From positions 1 to 26,405 of the forward strand of contig CAYRWK010000004.1 of NCBI GenBank assembly GCA_964427965.1: 26,405 bases of DNA, in the 5' to 3' direction. This document shows positions 15,506-23,090 of this stretch, one piece after another (positions within the stretch are counted from its first letter, which is position 1; each line of letters begins with the position of its first letter). The notes beneath the pieces were generated by a model. The model saw only the letters and a program-made list of their open reading frames with translations. It did no database searches and was not told where the DNA came from. A program made the translations under genes and the position numbers. This DNA comes from CAYRWK01 sp964427965. Lineage in GTDB: Bacteria; Patescibacteriota; WWE3; UBA101185; UBA10185.

Positions 15506-16152
15506 TTTGCGGGGCTCCCTTTTTCGCCAGCAACTATTGCATACGGCGTTTTTAAAATTATTAATAAATCATACAGCAAAGATCGTTTGTCTGCATACTC
15601 TGCATCCATTCTTACCCTATCTTTATAACCAATGGCGGATCTTCCAGACACTTGCCACGGCCCAGTAATACCGGGATTAATGGAAATAACTTTTTGAACA
15701 TACTCCCTAGTTTCCGGGTACCTCTCCGACTGTTCTTTTAATTCAAAGGGATAGTAAGCTCGTGGGCCAACGACACTCATCGTCCCTTGTAACACATTAA
15801 AAAATTGAGGAAATTCATCCAGGCTTGTTTTTCTAATCAGCGATGCGCCCGGCAACAGCCTAGGATCACTATCTGTTTCTACTTTATAATTATTCTTTAT
15901 ATATTCTTGATGAAATTCTGGGTGATCAAGCATCCATTGATGTGCGTTAGGAATCATAGATCTAAATTTGTACATCTTAAACTCTTTCCCACCTTTTGTT
16001 ACTCTAAGCGGAGTATCTGCAAAAACTGGCCCATTCGGTGAAACAATTTTAACGTAGATAGCAATGAAAGCCATAACAGGCCCCATGAGAGTAATTGCCA
16101 CTAAAGAAACTATAATATCTATTATTCTTTTGCCGATTTCGTAAAAAGTCAT
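15502..16152 (-). CDS. Initiating sugar-phosphate transferase (WbaP/PglC-type bacterial sugar transferase)
   Basis: Transfers the first sugar-1-phosphate from a nucleotide sugar to undecaprenyl phosphate at the inner face of the membrane, starting each glycan. The 216 residues match the small monotopic catalytic core. They comprise a basic N-terminus and hydrophobic re-entrant segment (about 11-36), then SPNGPVF, YKFRSM (61-66), the RKTSLDEFPQFFNVLQGTMSVVGPRAY block with the catalytic Asp-Glu pair, and INPGITGPWQVSGRS. The usual Gln-Glu-Arg run after GPVF is replaced by ADTPLR. There is no N-terminal multi-pass WbaP domain. The donor sugar cannot be told. It overlaps the DUF4012 gene by 4 nt. 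No good Shine-Dalgarno precedes it. Confidence 0.92.
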   Translation of the reverse strand: MTFYEIGKRIIDIIVSLVAITLMGPVMAFIAIYVKIVSPNGPVFADTPLRVTKGGKEFKMYKFRSMIPNAHQWMLDHPEFHQEYIKNNYKVETDSDPRLLPGASLIRKTSLDEFPQFFNVLQGTMSVVGPRAYYPFELKEQSERYPETREYVQKVISINPGITGPWQVSGRSAIGYKDRVRMDAEYADKRSLLYDLLIILKTPYAIVAGEKGSPAK

Positions 16153-16181
16153 AAAAGTTTATCTGTAATAAGTGCCTATCT

Positions 16182-16208
16182 AGTATACATGAATAAAAAT
16201 ATTTGCAA
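16182..16208 (-). promoter_or_regulatory. Possible promoter upstream of the sugar transferase
   Basis: TTGCAA (16203-16208), a 15-nt spacer and TATACT (16182-16187) lie in the 80-nt gap between the GT4 gene and the sugar transferase. The spacing is short. It would give a leader of about 23 nt. Confidence 0.4.
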
Positions 16209-16232
16209 AAGTTACCATATACATTACAGGAT

Positions 16233-17345
16233 TTATGGCTGGGCAAAACCTTGCATTTGAGTAACAAATCTCTCACGATTAAACTTTTCAGCTTGTTTTA
16301 TACAATCCTCACTTTTATATCTTGACGCATCAAAAGTCTGCAAAACGTTCTGTAAGGACTCTGCAGTTTGTTCGTAAAAAAATTCCCCGGTTAGTCCCGG
16401 AACAACAGTTTCCAATACTCCCCCCTCTCCATAGGCTATAACAGGTTTACCAAAGGACATGGCCTCAAGAGGGACTATCCCAAAATCCTCTTTTTGTGTA
16501 TTTATTAAAGCCGTACACCCCGCAAGAAGCTCGTCTTTTTTATCCTCAGCATACCCAAGAAACTCAATATTTGAAGAAGCTTTTTTTTGCAACTCCCCCA
16601 AAGCAGGTCCAACCCCTATAATCTTTAGATTTACCCCCAGTTTTGTGCAAGCATCAATTGCAATATCAACCCTCTTCCACGAAAGCAGTCTTGTAAGTAT
16701 TAAAAAGTATTTTTCAGGTGTCGCAGTCTTAGCACTTACTTCAATCTCACGTTTTTTAACTTCACAAAAAGGGTAAACAATTGCAGCATTCTGCCCATAA
16801 TATTTTCTAATTCGTTCTCTTGGGGTTTTAGAGTTTGCAATAAACAAACTCACTCTATGAGCTGCAGCATAATCAGAAGCTCTAATAACACTAAGCGGTA
16901 AACTTAATACCAGCTTAGATAGAGCCTTAATAGGCTTAAAAAACCCAAAGCTTTCATTCTCAAAATAATCAACAGGCTCCCAAAACATTCTGCCCGGACT
17001 GTGCATATAACAAATATGTTTGGTTTGAGGTTTAGTAATAATAAAATGAGCAAATCTTGCAGACAAAGATAAAACCACATCGTATTTTGTAAAATCAAAA
17101 CTCTCAAACGCAAAAATATGGAGTAGAAAAATAAAGTAGTAACGATTTAGCTTTTCAACAAAGGGTAGTTTTTGCATAAACGAAGTATGCAAATCAATTT
17201 TTTTCTCTTTGCATATATCTAGCCACCTTTTTGAAGCAACCGAGGTATAAACAGGTGCGTCCGGCCACATAGCGTGTATCGCCAAAAACACTTTTTCGGC
17301 ACCACCAAACTGAATCAAATCATCACAAACAATAGCAAGTTTCAT
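16233..17345 (-). CDS. GT4-family glycosyltransferase
   Basis: A retaining GT-B glycosyltransferase of the GT4 type, likely adding a sugar to the lipid-linked glycan in the cytosol. The N-terminal Rossmann half begins KLAIVCDDLIQFGGAEKV with the glycine acceptor loop and contains YMHSPGRMFWE. The C-terminal donor half contains ILTRLLSWKRVDIAIDA and the E-x7-E region EDFGIVPLEAMSFGKPVIAYGEGG. I chose ATG 17345 (370 residues) over the in-frame ATG at 17372. The family starts at MKLAIV, and the upstream ATG lies in front of an extended -10 box (TGC TATGAT) whose last base is 9 nt before 17345. It diverges from the flippase across only 47 bp. Confidence 0.9.
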   Translation of the reverse strand: MKLAIVCDDLIQFGGAEKVFLAIHAMWPDAPVYTSVASKRWLDICKEKKIDLHTSFMQKLPFVEKLNRYYFIFLLHIFAFESFDFTKYDVVLSLSARFAHFIITKPQTKHICYMHSPGRMFWEPVDYFENESFGFFKPIKALSKLVLSLPLSVIRASDYAAAHRVSLFIANSKTPRERIRKYYGQNAAIVYPFCEVKKREIEVSAKTATPEKYFLILTRLLSWKRVDIAIDACTKLGVNLKIIGVGPALGELQKKASSNIEFLGYAEDKKDELLAGCTALINTQKEDFGIVPLEAMSFGKPVIAYGEGGVLETVVPGLTGEFFYEQTAESLQNVLQTFDASRYKSEDCIKQAEKFNRERFVTQMQGFAQP

Positions 17346-17354
17346 AGTGACACT

Positions 17355-17363
17355 ATCATAGCA
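17355..17363 (-). promoter_or_regulatory. Extended -10 promoter of the GT4 gene
   Basis: TGC followed by TATGAT on the minus strand, ending 9 nt before ATG 17345. There is no strong -35. It predicts a leader of about 3 nt. Confidence 0.5.
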
Positions 17364-17377
17364 AAATCTCATAATCC

Positions 17378-17386
17378 TGCTAGAAT
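17378..17386 (+). promoter_or_regulatory. Extended -10 promoter of the flippase; predicts a leaderless mRNA
   Basis: TGC followed by TAGAAT (17381-17386) on the plus strand, with six nt (TTAGGG) before the GTG at 17393. It lies 15 bp from the opposing extended -10 of the GT4 gene, forming a compact divergent promoter pair. Confidence 0.55.
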
Positions 17387-17392
17387 TTAGGG

Positions 17393-18595
17393 GTGATTAA
17401 AAAGTCATTTATGAACATATCCTTTGTCAGCGCGGGGAATATCTTTAATGCCGGACTTGGTTTTTTATTTATTGCCGCTACCGCCAAAATATTATCTATT
17501 GATGATTTTGGAAGATACGCTCTTATCACCAGTATTTTAATTCCTATAGCAAAACTTACCGATCTTGGTACAAATTCATTGTTTGTCGCCCACTCTATTA
17601 CTAAAGGAGAAAACCCATTAAACAGGTTTATGAGTCTAAAATTCTTGTTGTTTTTAGTAGCCCTACCGGTTTCAATTTTTATCCTACTGTTTTTTAACCT
17701 AGCCGATACCCAAACTTTAATTATCTTCTTGCTGGGGCTTTTGGCATACGCTATTAACTTTGCGCTTTTTGGCTTGTTTCAACAGCTCGAAGACTTTGTT
17801 GCTGTAGTTGCAGTTAACACTATTCCCGCACTAATAAAAGGTATTTTTGCAGTTTTAATTTTTTTTGGACTTATAACTCTTAACTACGAACAAGCTTTTA
17901 TTGTTTTTTCTCTATCAGTTGTACCAAGTTTAGTTTTATGGTGGTTTTTACCCAAAGACTACCGTAAGCTTAAGTTCACAATGATAGGAGTGAGGCAACT
18001 CTTTTTTGAAACTCTTCCGGCCGGTATTTCATTATTTATTAGTGAGGGTTGGGCGGCTATAGCAAACGGTATTGCAAAAATTGCTCAAGGCTACGCACAG
18101 GTTGGCATATACTCAGTTGCAGAAAAGATCTCCAGTGTGTTTACCCTTTTATCTCTAGCAATATTTACAGTCCTTCTTCCAAAAAATGCAAAAAACAAAA
18201 AAGAGTTAAATAAATATGACTTTACCGAAACTATACTACTTTCTATAGGAATTCTTTTGGTCTCAGGTGCCGCTATTGTTGCGGCTCGTATTGGGGTTCC
18301 CATTGTGTTTGGAGATAAGTTTAACGAGTCTATAAAATTACTGGATATTATGATTTTGGCAAGTGCTATCACGGCAATACATGCGTTTATGGAAAACTAC
18401 TTTTACGTTGAAAGAAAAACGAAGGTGCTATTTTCTATAACTACTACAAAACTCCTTGTCTTTTTAGGCGCAAGCTTTTTGTTAGTACCGGCCTATTCTT
18501 TAAACGGGCTGGCTTATGCTCAGCTTGCCTCGGCACTAGTTGCCTTAGCTTTAACCGTTTATATCTTTAATAAGCACAAAAGTCACCAATTGTAG
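17393..18595 (+). CDS. Polysaccharide flippase (Wzx-like, MOP superfamily)
   Basis: Predicted to move lipid-linked oligosaccharide from the inner to the outer face of the membrane. The 400 residues are almost entirely transmembrane, with about 12 hydrophobic helices in two bundles. The N-terminal half, with SAGNIFNAGLGFLFIAATAKILSIDDFGRYAL, is the classic start of polysaccharide-biosynthesis flippases. The second bundle begins near FFETLPAGISLFISEGWAAIANG and includes GYAQVGIYSVAEKISS. The start is GTG 17393, favoured because a -10 box lies six nt upstream. An ATG six codons in is the alternative. It ends 15 nt from the convergent aspS without a visible terminator. It is the only plus-strand member of the glycan set. 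Confidence 0.9.
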   Translation: MIKKSFMNISFVSAGNIFNAGLGFLFIAATAKILSIDDFGRYALITSILIPIAKLTDLGTNSLFVAHSITKGENPLNRFMSLKFLLFLVALPVSIFILLFFNLADTQTLIIFLLGLLAYAINFALFGLFQQLEDFVAVVAVNTIPALIKGIFAVLIFFGLITLNYEQAFIVFSLSVVPSLVLWWFLPKDYRKLKFTMIGVRQLFFETLPAGISLFISEGWAAIANGIAKIAQGYAQVGIYSVAEKISSVFTLLSLAIFTVLLPKNAKNKKELNKYDFTETILLSIGILLVSGAAIVAARIGVPIVFGDKFNESIKLLDIMILASAITAIHAFMENYFYVERKTKVLFSITTTKLLVFLGASFLLVPAYSLNGLAYAQLASALVALALTVYIFNKHKSHQL

Positions 18596-18610
18596 GTTTT
18601 TCTTAAATCC

Positions 18611-20008
18611 TTATTTTGTTACCTTAAGGTGAAGCTCCTTTAACTGCGTATCGCTTACTTCACACGGAGCATCCATTACAGATGTTTTGCCGCTTGAGGT
18701 CATAGGAAATGCAATTACCTCTTTGAGAGAAGACTCTTTAGCCAAAAGCATTACCAATCTGTCCAGTCCTAAAGCTATTCCTCCATGTGGAGGAGTGCCT
18801 AGTTTAAAAGCCTCAAGCATATGGCCAACACTTTCCTCAGTTTCCTTTGCAGAGTACCCCATGATCATAAATACAGATTTAAGCATTTCAGGATTATGAG
18901 CACGAATACTTCCACCCCCAACCTCATACCCGTTACACACAAGATCGTATTGAGTAGTCAAAATCTTCTCGATGTTTTCTGCTTTCATTAACCAATCCTC
19001 ATGTTCCTTAATAGGTTTACTAAACGGGTTGTGGGTAAAGGTCCAGCCGGATTTACTATCCTCAACCTCAGCTTTAACTGCTTTATCTACTTGTTTAAAG
19101 AATGGAAAGTTAATTACCCAAGCAAACGCTAATATCCCTTTTTGCTTTTCTTCCTCTGTGCGCAGGTCAAACTTATCGGCACCATATTTTGCTATAGCAT
19201 CGCTATACTCAACTACCGGAAAATCTTCATCTTTAAGCACACCGCCCACAGACTTAACTGCTGACTTCACAATACTCTCAACAGTTTTCATCACATCTTC
19301 TCTCTCAACAAAACTCATCTCCAAGTCAACCTGAGTAAATTCGTAGCCGCGATCGGCACGCAAATCTTCATCTCTAATACATTTGGCAAACTGGAAGTAC
19401 TTCTCAACGCCAGCTGTCATCAACAGTTGTTTGTACTGCTGAGGGCTTTGAGGCAAAGCATAAAACTTACCCTCATGATAACGAGAGGGCACAATAAAAT
19501 CTCTTGCGCCTTCTTTAGTAGATTTTGTAAGAATGGGAGTTTCTACTTCTACAAAACCCTCTGTAACAAGACCTTCACGTAAAGCATGGGAGAATTTAGA
19601 CCTTAGAGCAACAATATTTCTCATGCGCTCGCGCCTTAGGTCCAAATACCTATATTTAAGTCTGGACTCTTCGTTTATCTCAAGACCTGAAGAATCCAGG
19701 GGAATAGGAAGTTCCCCACATTTGTTTAAAATCTCATAATCAGTCACTTCAAGTTCAATGCTTCCGGTTGGAACATTTGGGTTAACAAGTTTTTCAGGAC
19801 GAGCTTTTACTAAACCCTTTATGCTTACCACTGACTCCGGAGTTAATTCGGACATTTTTCCTACTCCCACACATTGAATTTTTCCTGTCCTATCTCTTAA
19901 ATCAATAAACGTTAACTTTCCATGGTCCCTTTTTACATCAACCCAACCCATAATTGTTACTTCTTCTCCAATTTTTTTGAGAGTCTCAATTACATATGTT
20001 CTTTCCAT
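18611..20008 (-). CDS. aspS: Aspartyl-tRNA synthetase, bacterial type lacking the GAD insertion
   Basis: Charges tRNA-Asp, and perhaps also tRNA-Asn if non-discriminating. Domains in order are an N-terminal anticodon-binding OB fold (TIMGWVDVKRDHGKLTFIDL), class II motif 1 near GFVEVETPILTKSTKEGARDF, the flipping-loop and Asp-recognition region QSPQQYKQLLM, motif 2 FAKCIRDEDLRADRG-EFTQVDLEMSF, and motif 3 GIALGLDRLVMLL. Bacterial AspRS is normally ~590 residues with a GAD domain after KYGxDKPDLR. Here KYGADKFDLR is followed after about a dozen residues by AFAWVINFPFF, so the insert is absent (465 residues in total). I chose ATG 20008 because GGAGG lies six nt upstream. The in-frame ATG at 20026 has none. 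A T-box riboswitch precedes it. Confidence 0.95.
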   Translation of the reverse strand: MERTYVIETLKKIGEEVTIMGWVDVKRDHGKLTFIDLRDRTGKIQCVGVGKMSELTPESVVSIKGLVKARPEKLVNPNVPTGSIELEVTDYEILNKCGELPIPLDSSGLEINEESRLKYRYLDLRRERMRNIVALRSKFSHALREGLVTEGFVEVETPILTKSTKEGARDFIVPSRYHEGKFYALPQSPQQYKQLLMTAGVEKYFQFAKCIRDEDLRADRGYEFTQVDLEMSFVEREDVMKTVESIVKSAVKSVGGVLKDEDFPVVEYSDAIAKYGADKFDLRTEEEKQKGILAFAWVINFPFFKQVDKAVKAEVEDSKSGWTFTHNPFSKPIKEHEDWLMKAENIEKILTTQYDLVCNGYEVGGGSIRAHNPEMLKSVFMIMGYSAKETEESVGHMLEAFKLGTPPHGGIALGLDRLVMLLAKESSLKEVIAFPMTSSGKTSVMDAPCEVSDTQLKELHLKVTK

Positions 20009-20059
20009 ATAAAACCTCCAATACAAAAAATATATAAACTTGCGGGGTCTATAAAATAC

Positions 20060-20085
20060 AAAAACCCCGGCAACAATTGCCAGGG
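20060..20085 (-). terminator. T-box intrinsic terminator (off state of aspS)
   Basis: CCCTGGCAA (20077-20085) pairs with TTGCCGGGG (20065-20073) in nine pairs including one U-G, with loop TTG, followed by TTTTTGTATTTT. Its 5' arm overlaps the antiterminator, so the two structures exclude each other. Confidence 0.88.
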
Positions 20086-20214
20086 TCCAAAATGGACGGT
20101 ACCACCTGAAACTTTTAACTTAATTCACAGCTATAACGGGCATTCCCGTTCGGTCATTTCCTACCGAAAGCTCCGGAGTGTCACAAGTTCCATCAACGCT
20201 TTTATTTAGATATT
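20060..20214 (-). promoter_or_regulatory. T-box riboswitch controlling aspS
   Basis: A tRNA-sensing leader on the minus strand. The T-box core is textbook. Antiterminator helix A1 is CAGG (20105-20108) with CCTG (20081-20084), around the bulge UGGUACC (20098-20104), whose UGGN pairs with the uncharged tRNA acceptor end. Helix A2 is GTCCA/TGGAC with a 3-nt loop. The competing terminator (20065-20085) shares CCCTG with the antiterminator and is followed by TTTTTG. Further upstream, hairpins at 20135-20150 (AACGGG/CCCGTT) and 20149-20168 (TTCGGT/ACCGAA) resemble the Stem II/III region. GAC, an Asp codon followed by A, at 20180-20182 is the likely specifier. Only about 30 nt precede it, so Stem I appears very short. 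UGGU would pair by wobble with the G73 expected in tRNA-Asp. Confidence 0.88.
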
Positions 20215-20220
20215 TCTCAA

Positions 20221-20248
20221 ATAATATCACATCAATTCAAAGGTACAA
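20221..20248 (-). promoter_or_regulatory. Promoter of the T-box/aspS transcript
   Basis: TTGTAC (20243-20248), a 16-nt spacer and TATTAT (20221-20226) with an extended TGA (20227-20229). It overlaps the end of the ligase/GT39 gene. Initiation near 20214 would give a leader of about 155 nt to the terminator. Confidence 0.6.
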
Positions 20249-23090
20249 GCCTTTGCTTTTGTGAATCATAGCGATACATAGTTGAATACATCCCAAGCAC
20301 CCACTCTTTGTTTGAAGATATCTGCTCCATCCCAGGGTATGTTTCCTTGAGCTTTCTAAACCTGCTTTCCTTGGTCACATAAAACAAGGGGTTAACATTA
20401 TCTCCCGAACCAAGCTTGTCTCTAAGAGGCCCAAAATCCACAATCTCAAACGGACTTTTTGTGTAATACAAAAGAATTGGTAAATCTATCCTATCGGCAA
20501 GAATTACATGCTCAGTTCCAAACATCTCATCTTTGGTTTGAAGAAGTATTGCCTGTGCTCCTGTTAAATCAGATTCATACACTAATACGCGGTTGGCATA
20601 AAGATAGGTAAGTCCAACCATCACAACTGCGTATAGCATTAAGCCCTTAAACATCACAGGTTTTATAAACGTCAGTCTCTTAAACATAAAGTCGATTACC
20701 CACTCTACAAATACCCCAACCATAAGAGCAGTTACCGGATAAATTGGAATGATGTACCATTTAAGTTTTGATACTGAGGAGGAAAATAACACGAAAATAA
20801 ATAAAGCCCAAATAAGCAAAAATACAAACTTATTATCCCTCTTGATTACTTTTACCAAAGCTAGAAGGATAGCAGGAATTAAAGCAATAAACCAAATTCT
20901 CATACTAACCTTCATTACAGTCACATACCATAAAAACGGCCTACCCTTATCCTCAATAGCAGAAGCCGCGCGATCCAACACGTGGTAACCAATGTAGTTA
21001 CTGATAAAAGCATTTCCAAACCTGCGATACATTTCCAAATGCCACGGTAAAAAGATTGCCGCACTTACTAAAAACAACATCAAATAGTTTTTAATAAGCT
21101 TTTTTGACAACCCCTGTTGCCGACTTATAAACAAATACAACTCATATAGTCCAATTACCGCAAAGGGAACAAACCCTATAACACCCTTAGTCATAATCGC
21201 AAGCCCAATACTGATTCCGGAAAAAATTAGGTTTTTTCGAGAATCGTTGCTTTTAAATAGCCAATAATTATATAAAGCAAAAGTAATAAAAAAGGTTGCT
21301 GTTACATCAAGCATAGAAGCTCTTGCGTAATATAAATAGTTAAACGTAGTTAGCAGGACAAAAGCGGATAAAAACCCAACTGTCTTATTTGCAAGTCTTT
21401 TTCCAAATAAATACACCGTAATAACTGTAAACAAACCAAATATGGCAGAAGGCAGTCTCACTGCAAAATCAGAAAAACCAATTAACTTAAAACTAAGAGC
21501 CATTGCCCACATCCCAAAGGGGGGTTTTTCATACCAAATATCATCGTCCTGCCAATACAAATTAATATATTCATTTTTAACTACCATGTTTTTGGCAATC
21601 TGAGCATAAATAGCCTCATCCCAAGGAAGAAGATGGTTTTTGCCAAGATTAATAAAAAGCAAAAAGATGGAAATGCCCAGTAAAACTGCTACAGGTAGTT
21701 TTTGGGAGTGTAAAACCCACTTATAAACTTTTTCTAAATTCTCTTTACCCAAGGTTCCCACGCCCCAAATAAAATAAAAGAAAAATATTAGCCAAAAAAA
21801 CTCAGAGTTATATGAATAAAACACACCCGCCGCAAGCCAACCAACCAGCGCAGAAAACATTGCTGATGCGGTTAGATACTTTTCGGATACCCCATAAGTT
21901 AGGGCAATATAAATCAAAGGTAAAAGTCCACAAAGCAAAAAAAGCAGTAACACCGAAAATCCAACCGCGCCTGTTTCGGCTAGAGCCTCTCCCCAAATTG
22001 TATGTGCAGGAACTCTGACACTAAGAGCTGCCGGATCTCTACCGTAAAATTCAGCTGCAACTTTAGTCTTTTGGAATTGTTCAAAAAAGCTTCCATATCC
22101 CCCACCCAAAATTGGATAGTTACCAAAAACCGCTATAGTCCCACGAAGAAGTAATAAATGAGAATCAAACGAATCTATACGGTAGTGAAAATATTGCTTA
22201 ATCTTTGCTCTAAATGGGCTGGCCTTATTACTGTACTCAATCAAAAGAGGGATGGATACTAAAACTAAAATACTAAAAACAATTGCTATTCCTTTTAACT
22301 TAAGTTTCCTAAACGCCAAGATAATTACAAAAGTCAAAAGAGCGACTACCGCACTTATCCACGAAGTTCTTGAATTTGTCATTACAAGTACGGCCGTAAG
22401 AGGGATGCACAATAAGGTGTAACCGATTTTTTGGCGAAGAGATTTTGATGTTAAGGTAAATATAGCAAGAACGGGTAGTAGCCCGGCAATCAATCCTCCA
22501 AAATGGTTAACATCCCAAAACAAAGAACCAACTCTGGGTAAATGACCCGGAACATTCCACAAAGCTCCGATGACTTTACCAGTAGATAGGTAAACAAAAA
22601 ATTGGAAAAAGGCGAAAAGACAAGCACCAAGTACAACCAAACCATATATTTTTATATACTTTATAATCTCGTCAGGACTTTCTTTGAAACGGTTATACAA
22701 AACAACACCTAACACCACAATAGTTGTAAAAAAAGCAAGCAAAAAAAAGCTGGCAGGAAGGTTTTTGGAAAAAATAATGGAAGCAGCTCTCACAACCCAT
22801 AACAGGATTAAAGTAATAGTAAAAGGATCTTTTATACCGGCGGTCAATTTTCTAACAAATAGTTTTTTCTCTTTAAAAAAGCTTGCAACAAGCCAAATAC
22901 CCGAGGTGGCACAAAGTGCCAGCATGAATAACCTAACCGGGAGTAAATCCCATCTATACAAACTAAAAAGTTCTTTGTGCAAAAAAACAGATAATACCAT
23001 TAACACTACAACCGCCACCTTAAAGTTTTTTAAAAGCAATATTGCTGAAACTAACAGTAAAAGCACGGCTACTGATAATTCAATAATCAT
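20232..23090 (-). CDS. Fusion of O-antigen ligase/polymerase-like and GT39 (PMT/ArnT-like) domains
   Basis: A 952-residue multi-pass membrane protein with two family signatures. The N-terminal ~455 residues look like a Wzy_C/O-antigen ligase or polymerase: about ten helices, WDVNHFGGLIAGLLP near 193, TNSRTSW near 238 and a periplasmic loop with NYPILGGGYGSF and PAHTIWGEALAETGAVG (H363). The C-terminal half from about 465 is a GT-C glycosyltransferase of the GT39 type: NHLLPWDEAIYAQ (D491-E492), the KPPFGMWAMAL motif near 523, and FAVRLPSAIFG. GT39 enzymes use polyprenyl-phosphate sugars outside the membrane. The two halves may transfer or polymerise glycan and decorate it. The frame is continuous. 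It overlaps the upstream GT gene by 4 nt (ATGA), with GGAGGT 6 nt before the ATG. Confidence 0.88.
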   Translation of the reverse strand: MIIELSVAVLLLLVSAILLLKNFKVAVVVLMVLSVFLHKELFSLYRWDLLPVRLFMLALCATSGIWLVASFFKEKKLFVRKLTAGIKDPFTITLILLWVVRAASIIFSKNLPASFFLLAFFTTIVVLGVVLYNRFKESPDEIIKYIKIYGLVVLGACLFAFFQFFVYLSTGKVIGALWNVPGHLPRVGSLFWDVNHFGGLIAGLLPVLAIFTLTSKSLRQKIGYTLLCIPLTAVLVMTNSRTSWISAVVALLTFVIILAFRKLKLKGIAIVFSILVLVSIPLLIEYSNKASPFRAKIKQYFHYRIDSFDSHLLLLRGTIAVFGNYPILGGGYGSFFEQFQKTKVAAEFYGRDPAALSVRVPAHTIWGEALAETGAVGFSVLLLFLLCGLLPLIYIALTYGVSEKYLTASAMFSALVGWLAAGVFYSYNSEFFWLIFFFYFIWGVGTLGKENLEKVYKWVLHSQKLPVAVLLGISIFLLFINLGKNHLLPWDEAIYAQIAKNMVVKNEYINLYWQDDDIWYEKPPFGMWAMALSFKLIGFSDFAVRLPSAIFGLFTVITVYLFGKRLANKTVGFLSAFVLLTTFNYLYYARASMLDVTATFFITFALYNYWLFKSNDSRKNLIFSGISIGLAIMTKGVIGFVPFAVIGLYELYLFISRQQGLSKKLIKNYLMLFLVSAAIFLPWHLEMYRRFGNAFISNYIGYHVLDRAASAIEDKGRPFLWYVTVMKVSMRIWFIALIPAILLALVKVIKRDNKFVFLLIWALFIFVLFSSSVSKLKWYIIPIYPVTALMVGVFVEWVIDFMFKRLTFIKPVMFKGLMLYAVVMVGLTYLYANRVLVYESDLTGAQAILLQTKDEMFGTEHVILADRIDLPILLYYTKSPFEIVDFGPLRDKLGSGDNVNPLFYVTKESRFRKLKETYPGMEQISSNKEWVLGMYSTMYRYDSQKQRLVPLN

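Noticed and set aside
17346..17372. Longer start for the GT4 gene at 17372
   Set aside because: The extra codons lie across the extended -10 box, and GT4 proteins start at MKLAIV.
20009..20026. Longer aspS start at 20026
   Set aside because: The GGAGG site sits inside these codons and points to ATG 20008.
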